DNA of 37,360 nt from Rhodovarius crocodyli (GTDB lineage: Bacteria > Pseudomonadota > Alphaproteobacteria > Acetobacterales > Acetobacteraceae), in the NCBI GenBank assembly GCA_945901085.1, contig CAMDJV010000036.1, positions 1 to 37,360 of the forward strand, read 5' to 3'. Each line of letters starts with the position of its first letter. Position 1 is the first letter of the stretch. Of the stretch, positions 25,939-36,582 are shown piece by piece. A model generated the notes under the pieces. The model made no database searches. It was not told the DNA's origin and saw nothing but the letters and a program-made list of their open reading frames with translations. Both the position numbers and the translations under genes were made by a program.

Positions 25939-27296
25939 CGCGCACCACCCCTTTGGCCTCGGCCGCCGAGGCGAGCCTTTTTGATCAGACCTTCATATTG
26001 GTGCTGGAACAAGTGCGATTGCACCTGTGCCACCGTATCCATCGTGACGGTCACAATGATAAGCAACGATGTACCGCCAAAATAGAACGGCACGCCGTAA
26101 TTCGAGATTAGCAACTCAGGAATAAGGCAAACAACCGAGAGATAAATCGCACCAACCGCAGTAAGCCTGGTTAACACGCGATCAAAATACTCAGCGGTGT
26201 TGGCCCCAGGGCGAATACCGGCGACAAAACCGCCATACTTCTTCAGGTTATCAGCGGTCTCCACCGGGTTGAAAACCACAGCAGTGTAGAAAAACGAGAA
26301 GAAAATAATCATAGCCAGATACAGGGACATATAGGCCGGCATGCCATGGGCAAGCTGATTGGCGACCCATTGCAGCCAGGTATCCGCCGTAGCATCCGTA
26401 CTAAAGCCCGCCACAGTCGCTGGCAGCAGCAGAAGAGACGAGGCAAAAATGGGCGGGATAACGCCCGCCGTGTTCAACTTAAGCGGCAGATGCGTGCTTT
26501 CACCACCCGTCATCCGGTTGCCGACCTGGCGCTTAGGGTATTGCACCGGGATGCGCCGCTGCGCCCGCTCCACGAATACCACCAGCGCGATGACCGCCAA
26601 AGCGGCAGCGACAAAGAACAGGATGAAGAAGGTGGAGAGCGCGCCAGTCCGGCCGAGTTCGAGCAATGAAATCAGCGCAGAGGGCAAGTTCGCCACAATG
26701 CCGGCAAAGATGATCAGCGAAATCCCGTTACCAACGCCGCGGGCTGTCACCTGCTCACCCAACCACATCAGGAACATGGTGCCACCCACCAGGGTGATCA
26801 CGCAGGAGAGCCGGAACATCATTCCAGGGTCCATCACCGCTGCCCCGGCAGCGCCACGAACACTCTCGAGGCCCACGGCAATGCCATAGGCCTGCACGAT
26901 CGCAATCGCCAAAGTCAGGTAGCGGGTATATTGATTGAGCTTCTTACGGCCGCTCTCGCCCTCTTTCTTCAGCGCCTCCCAGGAGGGAATCGCTGCCGAC
27001 ATCAGCTGCACGATAATCGAAGCAGAGATATAGGGCATGATATTGAGCGCAAAGACGGTCATCCGCCCAAGCGCGCCGCCGGTGAACATGTCGAACATGC
27101 CCAAAATGCCGCCGCCATGCTGGCGCAGCATCTCACCCATCACCGCCGCATCGACACCCGGCACCGGCACATAGCTGCCAATGCGATAGACAATGAGCGC
27201 GCCGAGGGTAAACCAAAGGCGGTTCTTGAGTTCGGTTGCCTTGGCCAGCACACCGAAATTCAGACTGGACGCGAGTTGCTCAGCCGCCGAGGCCAT
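25935..27296 (-). CDS. secY: Protein translocase subunit SecY
   Basis: The channel subunit of the SecYEG translocon in the inner membrane. The 453-residue product has ten predicted membrane helices. The N-terminus reads [32 protein letters not shown], then [14 protein letters not shown]-type text, a plug region with [18 protein letters not shown], and [13 protein letters not shown] in a cytoplasmic loop. Codon use looks slightly more AT-rich than in its neighbours. The spacer to rplO (92 bases) holds two hairpins; downstream, adk overlaps. Confidence 0.97.
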   Translation of the reverse strand: MASAAEQLASSLNFGVLAKATELKNRLWFTLGALIVYRIGSYVPVPGVDAAVMGEMLRQHGGGILGMFDMFTGGALGRMTVFALNIMPYISASIIVQLMSAAIPSWEALKKEGESGRKKLNQYTRYLTLAIAIVQAYGIAVGLESVRGAAGAAVMDPGMMFRLSCVITLVGGTMFLMWLGEQVTARGVGNGISLIIFAGIVANLPSALISLLELGRTGALSTFFILFFVAAALAVIALVVFVERAQRRIPVQYPKRQVGNRMTGGESTHLPLKLNTAGVIPPIFASSLLLLPATVAGFSTDATADTWLQWVANQLAHGMPAYMSLYLAMIIFFSFFYTAVVFNPVETADNLKKYGGFVAGIRPGANTAEYFDRVLTRLTAVGAIYLSVVCLIPELLISNYGVPFYFGGTSLLIIVTVTMDTVAQVQSHLFQHQYEGLIKKARLGGRGQRGGAR

Positions 27297-27315
27297 CGCC
27301 TAATCCCCATGAAAA

Positions 27316-27343
27316 CGGCGCCCAGACATCAAGCCGGGCGCCG
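27316..27343 (-). other. Hairpin upstream of secY
   Basis: CGGCGCCC (27316-27323) and GGGCGCCG (27336-27343) form a perfect 8-bp stem around 12 bases, about 20 bases before the secY start in the transcript. Confidence 0.5.
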
Positions 27344-27360
27344 CCCCATATTACCGCATA

Positions 27361-27380
27361 CCTCGCGCGAATGCGCGAGG
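27361..27380 (-). other. Hairpin after rplO
   Basis: CCTCGCGC-GAAT-GCGCGAGG is a perfect 8-bp stem nine bases past the rplO stop. An alternative 5-bp stem, GAGGT (27377-27381) with ACCTC (27386-27390), shares four bases with it, so the two are mutually exclusive. Confidence 0.5.
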
Positions 27381-27388
27381 TGAAAACC

Positions 27389-27880
27389 TCACGCCTCCGG
27401 CGCTGCTTCCGCAGGCGCGTTCAGCAAGGTGATCGTGCCACCCGCGGCCTGGATGGCCGCGATCGCCGTTGCCGAAGCACCGGAGACGGTGATGTTGACC
27501 GCGCGAGAAATATTGCCCTGGCCGAGCAGCCGAACGCCGGCCAGCCGAGCCTGCGAGCGCACAACGCCCGCAGCCTTCAGCATGGTCTCATCCAAAGGCT
27601 GGTCACCGGGCAGACGACCTTCGCTGATCGCCTTATCCAGCGCGCCAATATTGAGCGGAGCATATTCCTTGCGGAAAATGTTAACAAAACCGCGCTTGGG
27701 CAGACGCCGATAAATCGGCAACTGGCCACCTTCAAACCCGTTCAGCGAGACGCCGGTACGGGCCTTCTGGCCCTTCACGCCGCGGCCAGAGGTCTTGCCC
27801 TTGCCCGAGCCGATACCACGACCGATGCGCTTGAACTTGGGGCGCGCACCCTCGTTATCCTTGAGTTCGTTCAGTTTCAT
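27389..27880 (-). CDS. rplO: 50S ribosomal protein L15
   Basis: Late-assembling large-subunit protein. The 163-residue product begins [41 protein letters not shown], the diagnostic glycine/basic stretch, and has [18 protein letters not shown]. It is somewhat longer than E. coli L15 (144), with an Ala-rich C-terminal tail. It follows rpmD by one base; the next gene, secY, is set off by a hairpin-rich spacer. Confidence 0.97.
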   Translation of the reverse strand: MKLNELKDNEGARPKFKRIGRGIGSGKGKTSGRGVKGQKARTGVSLNGFEGGQLPIYRRLPKRGFVNIFRKEYAPLNIGALDKAISEGRLPGDQPLDETMLKAAGVVRSQARLAGVRLLGQGNISRAVNITVSGASATAIAAIQAAGGTITLLNAPAEAAPEA

Positions 27881-27881
27881 C

Positions 27882-28073
27882 TTACGACTCTACCTTGATG
27901 AGGTGCGCGACCTTCTTGATCATGCCGCGGACACTGGGGGTGTCCTCGAGCGTGCGCACCCGATTCATCTTGTTGAGGCCGAGGCCGATCAGCGTCTCGC
28001 GCTGGCCAGGCTTGCGGCCAATGGGCGAACCAGTCTGGCGCACCGTGACGGTGGCCTTTGCTTCATCAGACAT
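27882..28073 (-). CDS. rpmD: 50S ribosomal protein L30
   Basis: Small large-subunit protein. The 63-residue product, [37 protein letters not shown] and onward, matches the family in length (E. coli 59) and in the [23 protein letters not shown] segment. The ATG at 28073 lies inside the rpsE end (8-base overlap). The open frame upstream is a shadow of rpsE. Confidence 0.96.
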   Translation of the reverse strand: MSDEAKATVTVRQTGSPIGRKPGQRETLIGLGLNKMNRVRTLEDTPSVRGMIKKVAHLIKVES

Positions 28074-28695
28074 TGGCACCCTCCGCCGCAGGCTCATCGC
28101 CCTTCTTCGTGCCGAGCAGATCGCCCACCTTCTTGCCACGGCGGCTGGCCACGCTGCGCGGGCTGGCGGCACGCGCCAAGCCGGCGAATGTCGCCTTCAC
28201 CATGTTATGGGGGTTGGTGGTGCCGGTGCACTTGGCCACGACATCGCCCATCCCCAGCGTCTCGAACACGGCGCGCATCGGGCCACCGGCAATGATGCCG
28301 GTACCGGCAGGCGCTGCCCGCAGATAGACGCGCCCGGCGCCGAATTCACCCACCACATCATGGTGCAGGGTACGGCCCTCGCGCATCGCCACGCGGATCA
28401 TGGTACGCTTGGCCCGCTCAGTGGCCTTGCGGATTGCCTCCGGCACCTCGCGCGCCTTGCCAGCGCCCCAGCCCACACGGCCCTTCTGATCACCCACCAC
28501 GACCAGCGCAGCGAAGGAGAAGCGACGGCCACCCTTCACCACCTTGGCCACACGGTTGATCGTGACCAGCTTGTCCTTCAGGTCATCGCCCTGCTCGGTC
28601 TGCTGTTGGCGGTTATCGTCGCGGCGGCCGCGGCCACGGCCACGACCCTCGCGCTCACCACCACCTTCGCCACCGCTGCGCGGTTCACGTGCCAT
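28066..28695 (-). CDS. rpsE: 30S ribosomal protein S5
   Basis: Small-subunit protein important for decoding accuracy. The 209-residue product has an N-terminal extension rich in Arg, Gly and Glu (about 1-35), then the S5 core: [40 protein letters not shown] and [19 protein letters not shown]. Longer than E. coli S5 (167) at both ends. rplR lies 12 bases upstream. The RG-rich head may bind rRNA; that is inference. Confidence 0.96.
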   Translation of the reverse strand: MAREPRSGGEGGGEREGRGRGRGRRDDNRQQQTEQGDDLKDKLVTINRVAKVVKGGRRFSFAALVVVGDQKGRVGWGAGKAREVPEAIRKATERAKRTMIRVAMREGRTLHHDVVGEFGAGRVYLRAAPAGTGIIAGGPMRAVFETLGMGDVVAKCTGTTNPHNMVKATFAGLARAASPRSVASRRGKKVGDLLGTKKGDEPAAEGANV

Positions 28696-28707
28696 ATCGA
28701 ATGCCCC

Positions 28708-29073
28708 TTAGAATGCCAACCCGCCTTCGCGGGCGGCATCGGCCAGCGCTTTCACGCGGCCATGGTAGAGATAGGGACCGCGGTCGAAGACCACGGCCGA
28801 AATGCCAGCCGCCAGGGCGCGCTCGGCCACCAGCTTGCCAACGGCCACCGCCGCATCCTTGTCCGCGCCGGTCTTCAGCGCCTCGCGCATCGGCTTCTCG
28901 AGCGAGGAGGCGGCCGCAAGCGTGCGCCCCGCCACATCGTCGATAACCTGAGCGTAGATGTGCTTGCCCGAACGAAATACCGACAGGCGCGCGCGCCCAC
29001 CGGATTTCTGGCGGATCTGATAGCGAAGACGGGCGCGACGCCGGGCTTCGAGGTCGAGTTTCTTCAGGGCCAT
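28708..29073 (-). CDS. rplR: 50S ribosomal protein L18
   Basis: Binds 5S rRNA in the central protuberance. The 121-residue product has [35 protein letters not shown] and ends with [24 protein letters not shown], both typical. Its ATG overlaps the rplF stop by one base. Length matches E. coli L18 (117). Confidence 0.97.
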   Translation of the reverse strand: MALKKLDLEARRRARLRYQIRQKSGGRARLSVFRSGKHIYAQVIDDVAGRTLAAASSLEKPMREALKTGADKDAAVAVGKLVAERALAAGISAVVFDRGPYLYHGRVKALADAAREGGLAF

Positions 29074-29606
29074 TACTTCTTCTTACCCTCCTTGCGGAGG
29101 ATCTGCTCGTTCTCGTACTTCACGCCCTTGCCCTTATAGGGCTCGGGACCGCGATAACCACGGATTTCCGCGGCAACCTGGCCGACCTGGCGCTTGTCCA
29201 TGCCTTCCACCTTGATGGCCGTGGGCTTCTCGCAGGTGATCTTGATGCCCTGAGGAACCGTGTAACGGATCTCATGGCTATAGCCGAGGTTCAGAACCAA
29301 TTCGGGGCCCTGCACGGCAGCGCGATAACCGGTGCCGGTGATTTCCATGGACTTGGTGAAGCCCACGGACACACCCTTCACCATGCCATTGATAAGGCTG
29401 CGGGTGGTGCCCCACATGGTCCGGCTCTGCCGGTCCTTGCCGCGGGGCTTCACCGCAACCGTGCCCGGCGCGATTTCAAGTTCCACCGACTCGGAGACCG
29501 GCATGCTGAGTTCGCCCAGCTTGCCCTTCGCCACCAGCGTGCTGCCCTGAAGCGCCAAGGTGACGCCGGCAGGAACAGGCACGGGATATTTGCCAACGCG
29601 TGACAT
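29073..29606 (-). CDS. rplF: 50S ribosomal protein L6
   Basis: Large-subunit protein near the factor-binding site. The 177-residue product begins [15 protein letters not shown] and has the conserved [21 protein letters not shown] and [26 protein letters not shown] end. The length equals E. coli L6. I chose the ATG at 29606; the frame extends 16 codons further but those overlap the rpsH end. Confidence 0.97.
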   Translation of the reverse strand: MSRVGKYPVPVPAGVTLALQGSTLVAKGKLGELSMPVSESVELEIAPGTVAVKPRGKDRQSRTMWGTTRSLINGMVKGVSVGFTKSMEITGTGYRAAVQGPELVLNLGYSHEIRYTVPQGIKITCEKPTAIKVEGMDKRQVGQVAAEIRGYRGPEPYKGKGVKYENEQILRKEGKKK

Positions 29607-29619
29607 TCTGCTGGCCCCC

Positions 29620-30018
29620 TTAGAACACGCGCGCCAGCACTTCGCCGCCAACATTGGCAGCCCGTGCTTCAGCGTCGCTCATCACGCCCTTCGGCGTGGA
29701 CAGGATGGAAATACCAAGGCCCGAGTAGAATTTCGGCAGCTCCTTGATCTTGGAATAAACCCGGCGCCCAGGCTTGGACACGCGGCTCACTTCCTTGATG
29801 GCGGGCTCGCCCTCAGAATATTTCAACTCGATCTCCAGCTGGGAGACGCCGGCACGAAGCTCGGACACCTTCCACGCACGGATATAACCCTCGCGCTTGA
29901 GAACCTCGAGCACATCCGCCTTAAGGCGGCTGGCCGGGGCCACGCAGCGCGACTTGCGAGCATGCTGGGCATTGCGGATGCGGGTGAGCAGGTCACCCAC
30001 GGGATCGGAAAGCGACAT
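29620..30018 (-). CDS. rpsH: 30S ribosomal protein S8
   Basis: Binds the central domain of 16S rRNA and, in E. coli, represses the spc operon. The 132-residue product begins [25 protein letters not shown] and ends with [33 protein letters not shown], the family C-terminus. Spacing to rpsN is 15 bases. Whether S8 regulates this operon cannot be seen. Confidence 0.97.
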   Translation of the reverse strand: MSLSDPVGDLLTRIRNAQHARKSRCVAPASRLKADVLEVLKREGYIRAWKVSELRAGVSQLEIELKYSEGEPAIKEVSRVSKPGRRVYSKIKELPKFYSGLGISILSTPKGVMSDAEARAANVGGEVLARVF

Positions 30019-30033
30019 GTGGTGCTCTCCTCC

Positions 30034-30339
30034 TTACCAGCTGGCCTTGACCACACCGGGCAGCTGCCCGCTGTTGGCCATGGACCGAAGCATATTTCGG
30101 CTGAGCTTGAACTTGCGGTAATTGCCACGCGGGCGGCCGGTCAATTCGCAGCGCAGACGCACACGAACCTTGGCGCCGTTGCGCGGCAATTGCGCGAGCT
30201 TGATGGTCGCCTCAAAGCGCTCCTCAATGGGCGCCTCGCGGTCCATCACCACGCTCTTCAATGCCGCACGCTTCTTGGCATGCGCCTCAGAGAGCTTCTC
30301 GCGGCGGTTGTTCTTCTCGACGGACGAAGTCTTCGCCAT
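30034..30339 (-). CDS. rpsN: 30S ribosomal protein S14, zinc-free type
   Basis: Small-subunit head protein. The 101-residue product is the long, zinc-independent form: only one cysteine is present, in [20 protein letters not shown], in place of paired CxxC knuckles. It starts [25 protein letters not shown] 54-base spacer with a small hairpin parts it from rplE. Confidence 0.97.
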   Translation of the reverse strand: MAKTSSVEKNNRREKLSEAHAKKRAALKSVVMDREAPIEERFEATIKLAQLPRNGAKVRVRLRCELTGRPRGNYRKFKLSRNMLRSMANSGQLPGVVKASW

Positions 30340-30362
30340 ATCGTGTCTATCCTCCGGAACCT

Positions 30363-30378
30363 GCGGGCAAGGGCCCGC
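30363..30378 (-). other. Small hairpin in the rplE-rpsN spacer
   Basis: GCGGGC-AAGG-GCCCGC is a perfect 6-bp stem within the 54-base gap, between the rplE stop and the rpsN ribosome site. Its role is unknown. Confidence 0.4.
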
Positions 30379-30393
30379 GGTTTTCCAATTGCC

Positions 30394-31089
30394 TCAGTTC
30401 GTGAAGGGAAGTTCAAACGCCTTGAGCAGCGCCTTGGCTTCCTTATCGGTCTTCGCGGTCGTGACGAACACGATGTCCATGCCGCGAACGGCCTCGACCT
30501 TGTCGTACACGATCTCGGGGAACACAATCTGCTCCTTCAGGCCCATGGCATAATTGCCGCGGCCGTCGAAGCCCTTATTCCCCGCCAGACCACGGAAATC
30601 ACGCACGCGCGGCAGCGCGATGGTCACCAGACGGTCGAGAAACTCGAACATCCGGACACTGCGCAGCGTCACCTTGCAGCCGATCGCCTGGCCCTCGCGG
30701 ATCTTGAAGCCCGCGATCGCCTTCTTCGCCTTGGTCCGCACCGGCTTTTGACCGGAGATCAGCATCATCTCGCCAACAGCGCTGTCGAGTTTCTTCTGAT
30801 CGCCAGCAGCTTCGCCGACGCCCATATTGATGACGATCTTCGTCAGCTTCGGCACTTCCATCGGGTTCGTGTAACCGAACTCCTCGATGAGTTTCTTCCG
30901 CACCGCGTCCTTATAGAACGTGGCCAGACGCGGCACGCCAGCGGAGGCCACCGCAGCACCGGCAGCGGCCGGAACCGTGCTCTGGCCGCGGCCCGTGCCC
31001 TCGCCCTTGACCGGGGCGCCAGCGCCGCCGCTCTTGGCATTCTTTGCTGGCGCCTTGCCCTTGGCGGCGCCCTTCTTTGTCCCGCTCAT
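30394..31089 (-). CDS. rplE: 50S ribosomal protein L5 with N-terminal extension
   Basis: Binds 5S rRNA and contacts the P-site tRNA. The core starts near residue 53 ([21 protein letters not shown]) and runs through [13 protein letters not shown] and RDFRGL. The total is 231 residues against 179 in E. coli. The extra N-terminal 50 residues are Lys/Ala/Gly-rich and look disordered. The ATG at 31089 overlaps the rplX stop (ATGA), which supports the long start; no internal ATG lies just before the core. Confidence 0.93.
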   Translation of the reverse strand: MSGTKKGAAKGKAPAKNAKSGGAGAPVKGEGTGRGQSTVPAAAGAAVASAGVPRLATFYKDAVRKKLIEEFGYTNPMEVPKLTKIVINMGVGEAAGDQKKLDSAVGEMMLISGQKPVRTKAKKAIAGFKIREGQAIGCKVTLRSVRMFEFLDRLVTIALPRVRDFRGLAGNKGFDGRGNYAMGLKEQIVFPEIVYDKVEAVRGMDIVFVTTAKTDKEAKALLKAFELPFTN

Positions 31090-31406
31090 GCGTCGAGAAC
31101 CTCACCAGATGCCTTGGACACACGAACCTTGCGGCCGTCTTCCAGAGTCTTGAAACCAACCCGTGCCGGCTTGTCGCTCTTCGGGTCAATCAACGCGATA
31201 TTGCTCAGATGGATCGGCGCTTCCTTGGTGGTGATGCCACCCGGCTTGCCCATGCCCTGAGGCTTCTCATGCTTCTTGACCAGGTGAACGCCTTGGACCA
31301 GCGCACGCGTCTCGGTCGGGAACACGCGCAGCACTTCGCCGCGCTTGCCCTTGTCACGACCGGTCAGAACGACAACGCGGTCGCCCTTCTTGATCTTGGC
31401 GGCCAT
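31086..31406 (-). CDS. rplX: 50S ribosomal protein L24
   Basis: Assembly initiator protein for 50S. The 106-residue product has [37 protein letters not shown], the KOW-type motif, and [21 protein letters not shown]. The start lies two bases after rplN, and the stop overlaps the rplE start. Length equals the E. coli protein within two residues. Confidence 0.97.
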   Translation of the reverse strand: MAAKIKKGDRVVVLTGRDKGKRGEVLRVFPTETRALVQGVHLVKKHEKPQGMGKPGGITTKEAPIHLSNIALIDPKSDKPARVGFKTLEDGRKVRVSKASGEVLDA

Positions 31407-31408
31407 GT

Positions 31409-31777
31409 TTACAGGACCTCCGGCGCCAGGGAGATGATCTTCATGAATTTCTTCGCCCGCAATTCACGAACCACGGGTCCAAAAATACGCGTGCCGATCG
31501 GCTCATTGGACTTGTTGATCAGCACAGCGGCGTTCTTGTCGAACCGGATGGCCGTGCCGTCGGCGCGGCGCACCGGGTAGGAGGTGCGCACGATCACCGC
31601 GCGCTCAACCGAGCCCTTTTTCACCTTACCGCGGGGAATGGCTTCCTGAACGGCCACCACAATGATGTCGCCCACCGAGGCGAAGCGACGCTTGGAGCCG
31701 CCCAACACCTTGATGCACTGCACCCGACGCGCGCCGCTGTTGTCAGCGACCTCGAGATTGGCCTCAACGCCGATCAT
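31409..31777 (-). CDS. rplN: 50S ribosomal protein L14
   Basis: Large-subunit interface protein. The 122-residue product begins [37 protein letters not shown] and ends [12 protein letters not shown], nearly invariant family text. Its ATG overlaps the rpsQ stop by four bases, indicating coupling. Confidence 0.98.
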   Translation of the reverse strand: MIGVEANLEVADNSGARRVQCIKVLGGSKRRFASVGDIIVVAVQEAIPRGKVKKGSVERAVIVRTSYPVRRADGTAIRFDKNAAVLINKSNEPIGTRIFGPVVRELRAKKFMKIISLAPEVL

Positions 31778-32064
31778 GCCGGAACTCCTTCAGCCGCGGC
31801 GACAAGCCCTTCGGGCTTGGCAACCGGCTCGCCATTGCGGGCGATCAGCACCCAGGTCTTCCGCTTGCTGATCGGACGGCACTCCTCGATGCTCACGAGG
31901 TCGCCCTCCTTAGCCATATTCTCTTCGTCATGCGCGGCGTATTTCTTCGAACGCCGGATGAACTTCTTGTAGAGCGGATGCATCACGCGACGCTCGACCA
32001 AGACGGTGACCGTCTTGTCCTGCTTGTCGCTGGTGACCCGCCCGGTGAGGACGCGCTTCGGCAT
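31774..32064 (-). CDS. rpsQ: 30S ribosomal protein S17
   Basis: Primary 16S rRNA-binding protein of the small-subunit body. The 96-residue product begins [42 protein letters not shown] and has [21 protein letters not shown]. About 12 residues of Ala/Glu-rich tail exceed E. coli S17 (84). It overlaps rplN by four bases. Confidence 0.97.
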   Translation of the reverse strand: MPKRVLTGRVTSDKQDKTVTVLVERRVMHPLYKKFIRRSKKYAAHDEENMAKEGDLVSIEECRPISKRKTWVLIARNGEPVAKPEGLVAAAEGVPA

Positions 32065-32080
32065 AACCGGGGTCTCCTCT

Positions 32081-32290
32081 TCAGGTCTGGGGTTGGGCCG
32101 AGCGGGCGCGCTCGGTCTGGATCGTCTTCACCCGCGCGATATCGCGACGCACCGCCTTGATGCGGTTCGTGCTCTCCAACTGGCCAGTGGCCCGCTGGAA
32201 ACGCAGGTTGAACTGTTCTTTGCGCAGGTCCAGCAACATGGCCTGCAGCTCATCGGCGCTCTTGGCGCGGACATCGGCAACCTTGGTCAT
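32081..32290 (-). CDS. rpmC: 50S ribosomal protein L29
   Basis: Helical protein at the exit tunnel near the signal-recognition-particle docking site. The 69-residue product, [19 protein letters not shown] and onward, has the [19 protein letters not shown] and [10 protein letters not shown] segments. I chose the ATG at 32290, one base after rplP ends; the longer open frame is a shadow of rplP. Confidence 0.97.
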   Translation of the reverse strand: MTKVADVRAKSADELQAMLLDLRKEQFNLRFQRATGQLESTNRIKAVRRDIARVKTIQTERARSAQPQT

Positions 32291-32291
32291 A

Positions 32292-32711
32292 TCAGGCGTC
32301 CCCACCCAGGCGAGCAACGATCTTGGTGCGGATCGGCAGCTTGGCGGCACCCAGGGTAAGGGCCTCCTTCGCCGTGTCCAACGACACGCCATCGATCTCG
32401 AACATGATGCGACCAGGCTTGACCCGTGCCACCCAGAATTCCGGGGCGCCCTTGCCGGAGCCCATGCGGACTTCGGCAGGCTTGGACGAGACGGGCACAT
32501 CGGGGAAGATGCGGATCCACACCCGACCCTGGCGCTTCATCGCACGGGTGATCGCGCGGCGAGCCGCCTCAATCTGCCGCGCAGTGACACGCTCAGGCTC
32601 CAGGGCCTTGAGACCAAAACCACCGAAGGACAGGCTAAAGCCGGTCCGGGCGATGCCCTTGATGCGGCCCTTATGGGCCTTACGAAAAGTTGTGCGCTTC
32701 GGCTGAAGCAT
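32292..32711 (-). CDS. rplP: 50S ribosomal protein L16
   Basis: Binds 23S rRNA near the A-site tRNA. The 139-residue product begins [19 protein letters not shown] and has [35 protein letters not shown], diagnostic of L16. Length is within three residues of E. coli. rpmC follows after one base. Confidence 0.98.
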   Translation of the reverse strand: MLQPKRTTFRKAHKGRIKGIARTGFSLSFGGFGLKALEPERVTARQIEAARRAITRAMKRQGRVWIRIFPDVPVSSKPAEVRMGSGKGAPEFWVARVKPGRIMFEIDGVSLDTAKEALTLGAAKLPIRTKIVARLGGDA

Positions 32712-32723
32712 GACCTACATTCC

Positions 32724-33401
32724 TCAGCGTTGCGGCGCTTGCTCGGCGGCGCGCTTGTCTTGCGCCGACGGGTCATGCGCCATGATTTCGCCCTTGAAGA
32801 TCCAAACCTTCACACCGCAGGTGCCATAGGTGGTCTTCGCCGTGGCGACGCCATAATCGATATCGGCACGGAGGGTATGCAGGGGCACACGGCCCTCGCG
32901 GTACCACTCCATGCGGGCGATCTCAGCCCCGCCCAAACGGCCGGAGCAGTTGATACGAATGCCGCCAGCGCCCAGGCGCATGGCGGATTGCACCGCGCGC
33001 TTCATCGCCCGCCGGAAGGCCACCCGGCGCTCCAACTGCTGGGCAATGCTGTCCGCCACCAAGGTGGCGTCAAGTTCAGGCTTGCGGATTTCAAGGATGT
33101 TGAGCGCAACCTCGGCACCGGCGAGCTTCGCCATGTCCTTGCGCAGAACTTCGATATCCGCGCCCTTCTTGCCGATAACGACACCAGGGCGGGCGGCGTG
33201 GATGGTCACGCGCGGCTTCTTGGCCGGACGCTCGATCACCACCTTGGCGACGCCTGCGCCCTTCAGGCGCTCCTTCAGGGCTTCGCGCAGCTTCACATCG
33301 GCATGCAGCAGCTTGGCGTAATCCCGCCCGGCGAACCAGCGGCTATCCCAGGTGCGGTTGATGCCGAGCCGAAGCCCGATCGGATTGACTTTGTGACCCA
33401 T
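32724..33401 (-). CDS. rpsC: 30S ribosomal protein S3
   Basis: Head protein lining the mRNA entry tunnel, with helicase function. The 225-residue product begins [24 protein letters not shown], has the KH-domain signature [19 protein letters not shown], and the C-terminal [29 protein letters not shown] chose the ATG at 33401; the 14 codons upstream overlap rplV. Confidence 0.97.
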   Translation of the reverse strand: MGHKVNPIGLRLGINRTWDSRWFAGRDYAKLLHADVKLREALKERLKGAGVAKVVIERPAKKPRVTIHAARPGVVIGKKGADIEVLRKDMAKLAGAEVALNILEIRKPELDATLVADSIAQQLERRVAFRRAMKRAVQSAMRLGAGGIRINCSGRLGGAEIARMEWYREGRVPLHTLRADIDYGVATAKTTYGTCGVKVWIFKGEIMAHDPSAQDKRAAEQAPQR

Positions 33402-33402
33402 A

Positions 33403-33792
33403 TTACGCGGCTTCCTGCGAAACGGCCTGCTCGGCGACCACAATCTTCAGATGGCTGAACCACTTCTCGACCTGGGCGGCCTTACCGCGGCCACGGGCCA
33501 TGAAGCGCTTCATCACCATGGCGCGGCCAACCTCGGCGCGGCTCACCACAAGGCGATCCACATCGAGCTGATGGTTGTTCTCGGCATTGGCGATGGCGCT
33601 TTCCAGCGTCTTGCGCACGGTGACAGCGATGCGGCGCTTGCTGAAGGTCAGCTGCGCGATCGCATCCTGCGCCTTTGCGCCACGAATGGTCTGCGCCACC
33701 AGGTTCAACTTCCGCGGCGAGACGCGGATATTGTAGGTGATGGCCAGCGCCTCGGTCTCGGCGACCGAGCGGGGATGTTTCGGCTTGCTCAT
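33403..33792 (-). CDS. rplV: 50S ribosomal protein L22
   Basis: Lines the peptide exit tunnel. The 129-residue product has [36 protein letters not shown] and the C-terminal [24 protein letters not shown]. About 15 N-terminal residues precede the core compared with E. coli L22 (110). It lies one base from both neighbours. Confidence 0.97.
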   Translation of the reverse strand: MSKPKHPRSVAETEALAITYNIRVSPRKLNLVAQTIRGAKAQDAIAQLTFSKRRIAVTVRKTLESAIANAENNHQLDVDRLVVSRAEVGRAMVMKRFMARGRGKAAQVEKWFSHLKIVVAEQAVSQEAA

Positions 33793-33793
33793 A

Positions 33794-34072
33794 CTAGCCC
33801 CGCTTCGCTTTCTTATCCGACGAGTGGCCGGTGAAGGTGCGGGTCGGCGAGAATTCGCCGAACTTATGCCCCACCATATTCTCGGTCACCTGAACGGGCA
33901 GATGCTTCTTGCCGTTGTAGACGCCAAAAGTGAGGCCCACAAATTGCGGCAGGATCGTGCTGCGGCGCGACCAGATTTTGATGATCTCGTTGCGGGTGGA
34001 TGCACGAGCGGCATCCGCCTTGGCGAGGAGGTATCCGTCCACGAACGGACCTTTCCATACGCTGCGCGGCAT
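33794..34072 (-). CDS. rpsS: 30S ribosomal protein S19
   Basis: Small-subunit head protein. The 92-residue product, [19 protein letters not shown] and onward, has [47 protein letters not shown], nearly invariant. The length equals E. coli S19. It sits three bases after rplB. Confidence 0.98.
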   Translation of the reverse strand: MPRSVWKGPFVDGYLLAKADAARASTRNEIIKIWSRRSTILPQFVGLTFGVYNGKKHLPVQVTENMVGHKFGEFSPTRTFTGHSSDKKAKRG

Positions 34073-34075
34073 TGA

Positions 34076-34909
34076 TCAGCCCTTCGTCGCGTTGCGGCGG
34101 CGCACGATCAGTCGATCGGTCCGCTTGTTGTTACGGGTCTTGGCGCCCTTGGTGGGCTTGCCCCACGGGGTCACTGGGTGGCGGCCACCCGAGGTGCGGC
34201 CTTCACCGCCACCATGGGGGTGGTCAACCGGGTTCATCACCACACCGCGGTTATGGGGCTTGAAGCCCATCCACCGCATGCGGCCGGCCTTGCCGAATTC
34301 CTGGTTGCTGTTGTCGGGGTTGGACACGGCACCAATGGTGGCCATGCACTCGGCGCGCACGGTGCGCACCTCACCCGATTGCAGCTTCAGCTGGGCATAG
34401 CCCGTATCCTTGCCGACCAGTTGGCAGAAGGTGCCGGCCGAGCGGGCAATCTTCGCACCGGCGCCGGGCTTCAACTCAATATTGTGCACGATGGTGCCAA
34501 CCGGGATATTGCCCAGCGGCATGGCATTGCCCGGCTTGATGTCGGCGCGCTCGGCGGCGATGACGGTGTCACCCACCTTCAGGCGCTGCGGCGCAATGAT
34601 ATAGGACAGCTCGCCATCAGCATATTTCAGCAGCGCGATGAAGGCCGTGCGGTTCGGGTCATACTCAAGCCGTTCGACCGTGCCGGGCACGTCAAACTTG
34701 CGGCGCTTGAAGTCGATGATCCGGTAGGATTGCTTGTGCCCACCCCCACGGAACCGCACCACGATACGGCCGTGATTGTTACGGCCGCCATGGCTGTGCT
34801 GGCCCTCGGTCAAACCCTTGACGGGCTTGCCCTTCCAGAGCTCCGAGCGGTCGATCAGCACCGTGCCGCGAAGGCTTGGCGTAACCGGGTTGAAATTCTT
34901 CAATGCCAT
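34076..34909 (-). CDS. rplB: 50S ribosomal protein L2
   Basis: Core large-subunit protein required for subunit joining and peptidyl transfer. The 277-residue product has [29 protein letters not shown] and the late conserved [29 protein letters not shown]. Length is close to E. coli L2 (273). It starts four bases after rplW. Confidence 0.98.
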   Translation of the reverse strand: MALKNFNPVTPSLRGTVLIDRSELWKGKPVKGLTEGQHSHGGRNNHGRIVVRFRGGGHKQSYRIIDFKRRKFDVPGTVERLEYDPNRTAFIALLKYADGELSYIIAPQRLKVGDTVIAAERADIKPGNAMPLGNIPVGTIVHNIELKPGAGAKIARSAGTFCQLVGKDTGYAQLKLQSGEVRTVRAECMATIGAVSNPDNSNQEFGKAGRMRWMGFKPHNRGVVMNPVDHPHGGGEGRTSGGRHPVTPWGKPTKGAKTRNNKRTDRLIVRRRNATKG

Positions 34910-34913
34910 GGAA

Positions 34914-35249
34914 TTACGAAAGCCCCGTCGTCAGGTCGATGCTCTGGCCTTCGGCCAGCTTGACCATTGCCTTCTTCCAGTCCGAGCGAATACCAGGGCG
35001 GCCCTTGAACCGCTTGGTCTTGCCCTTCACCACGATGGTGTTGACCGCCAGCACGGTCACACCGAACAGGCCTTCAACCGCCTGCTTGATGTCCGGCTTG
35101 GTCGCCGTGAGCGGCACCTTGAAGACAACCTGGCCGCTCTCGGAGAGCGCGGTCGCCTTTTCTGTCACCAGCGGCGAGAGGATGGTTTGATACATCTTCT
35201 CCTTGCTGATGCGCGGCGCGGCCTTCGGCTTCGAAAATGTCGCGCTCAT
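34914..35249 (-). CDS. rplW: 50S ribosomal protein L23
   Basis: Exit-site protein that docks trigger factor and SRP. The 111-residue product has [48 protein letters not shown] and [18 protein letters not shown] basic head of about 15 residues precedes the core. The ATG overlaps the rplD stop (four bases). Confidence 0.97.
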   Translation of the reverse strand: MSATFSKPKAAPRISKEKMYQTILSPLVTEKATALSESGQVVFKVPLTATKPDIKQAVEGLFGVTVLAVNTIVVKGKTKRFKGRPGIRSDWKKAMVKLAEGQSIDLTTGLS

Positions 35250-35860
35250 GCCAGGCGCTCCTTCAGGGCTTCGACGCCGGCGCGGGTGACCGCGAGCACG
35301 TCGTGCTTGAGGATGTCATACACATTGGCGCCCATGGTCGGGATTGCCTGCATGTAAGGGATGTTGCGGAAGCTGCGGTCAAAGCCCGCATCCACCGTCA
35401 CATCCACAACCAGGGCCGACTTCCAGCCCAAGGCCTTCACCTTCTTGGCCATGGCGGCGGTCTTGGCTTCGGCGGGCGCCGCATCCAGGATCACCAGCTT
35501 GCCCTCGGCCGCCTTCTGGCTCAACGCCGAGATCAGGCCCAGGCGACGCACCTTCTTGTTCAGCGAGTAGCCATGGTCGCGCACGACCGGGCCATGCACC
35601 ACGCCACCCTTGCGGTATTGCGGCGCGCGCAGCGAGCCCTGGCGGGCGTTACCCGTGCCCTTCTGGCGGTAAGGCTTCTTGGTGGTGCCGGAGACCTCAC
35701 CCATGCCCTTGGCCTTGTGGGTGCCAGCGCGACGCTTGGCGAGCTGCCAATGCACCACGCGCGCCATGATATCCGGACGCGGGGCTTGCGCGAACAGATC
35801 ATCCGGCAGGTCGAGCTCGCCGACCTCGGCATTGTCCAGCGAAATGACTTTGACTTGCAT
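35246..35860 (-). CDS. rplD: 50S ribosomal protein L4
   Basis: Tunnel-constriction protein; in E. coli it also represses the S10 operon. The 204-residue product has [32 protein letters not shown], the conserved tunnel loop, and ends in [17 protein letters not shown]. Length matches E. coli L4 (201). No S10-type leader can be examined, since the operon start is off the window. Confidence 0.97.
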   Translation of the reverse strand: MQVKVISLDNAEVGELDLPDDLFAQAPRPDIMARVVHWQLAKRRAGTHKAKGMGEVSGTTKKPYRQKGTGNARQGSLRAPQYRKGGVVHGPVVRDHGYSLNKKVRRLGLISALSQKAAEGKLVILDAAPAEAKTAAMAKKVKALGWKSALVVDVTVDAGFDRSFRNIPYMQAIPTMGANVYDILKHDVLAVTRAGVEALKERLA

Positions 35861-35871
35861 CGAACTATTCC

Positions 35872-36570
35872 TCAGGCCACGCCGGCCGGGAACGGAGCAT
35901 CCGCATGGCGGGTCAGCTTTACAGCATCCTTCACCAGCACATAGCCGTTCTTGCCGCCGGGAATGGCGCCCTTGATCAGCAGCAGGCCACGCTCGAGATC
36001 AACGCCAGCAACCGTGAGGTTCTGCGTGGTGATCCGCTCATAGCCCAGATTGCCGGCCATCTTCTTGTTCTTGAAGGTCTTGCCGGGGTCCTGGCGGTTA
36101 CCAGTCGAACCATGCGAGCGGTGCGAGATCGACACACCATGCGATGCCTCGAGGCCGGCGAAGTTCCAACGCTTCATGACGCCAGCAAAGCCCTTGCCGC
36201 GGCTCATGCCGGTGACATCGACCTTCTGGCCAGGCACGAAATGCGCGACAGAGAGCTTGGTGCCCAGTTCGAGCGAGGCATCAGCGCCCACCCGGAACTC
36301 GACAACCTTCCGCGGCGCCTCGCTGCCAGCCTTGGCGAAATGGCCCTTATTGGCCTTGGTGACATTCTTCGGCTTCGCCCTGCCAATGCCGAGCTGCACC
36401 GCCTCGTAACCATCCGTATCGGTGGTCCGCTTGGCGATCACGCGCACATCGTCGAGGTGGAGCACGGTGACAGGCACGGTGGTGCCGTCATCATGGAACA
36501 GCCGGGTCATCCCCAGCTTGCGGGCGATAAGCCCCGTGCGGCCGGTCTTGGCCATATTGGTCGAAGCCAT
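35872..36570 (-). CDS. rplC: 50S ribosomal protein L3
   Basis: Early assembly protein near the peptidyl-transferase centre. The 232-residue product has [26 protein letters not shown] at the start and [18 protein letters not shown] and [27 protein letters not shown] in the core, with a C-terminal tail longer than in E. coli (209). An in-frame ATG at 36555 (MAKTGRTG) is an alternative start. Confidence 0.97.
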   Translation of the reverse strand: MASTNMAKTGRTGLIARKLGMTRLFHDDGTTVPVTVLHLDDVRVIAKRTTDTDGYEAVQLGIGRAKPKNVTKANKGHFAKAGSEAPRKVVEFRVGADASLELGTKLSVAHFVPGQKVDVTGMSRGKGFAGVMKRWNFAGLEASHGVSISHRSHGSTGNRQDPGKTFKNKKMAGNLGYERITTQNLTVAGVDLERGLLLIKGAIPGGKNGYVLVKDAVKLTRHADAPFPAGVA

Positions 36571-36582
36571 AGTCGGGCGTCC

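Noticed and set aside
29560-31260. A 566-codon plus-strand open frame over the ribosomal cluster
   Set aside because: It crosses five well-established ribosomal genes on the other strand and has no recognisable motif.
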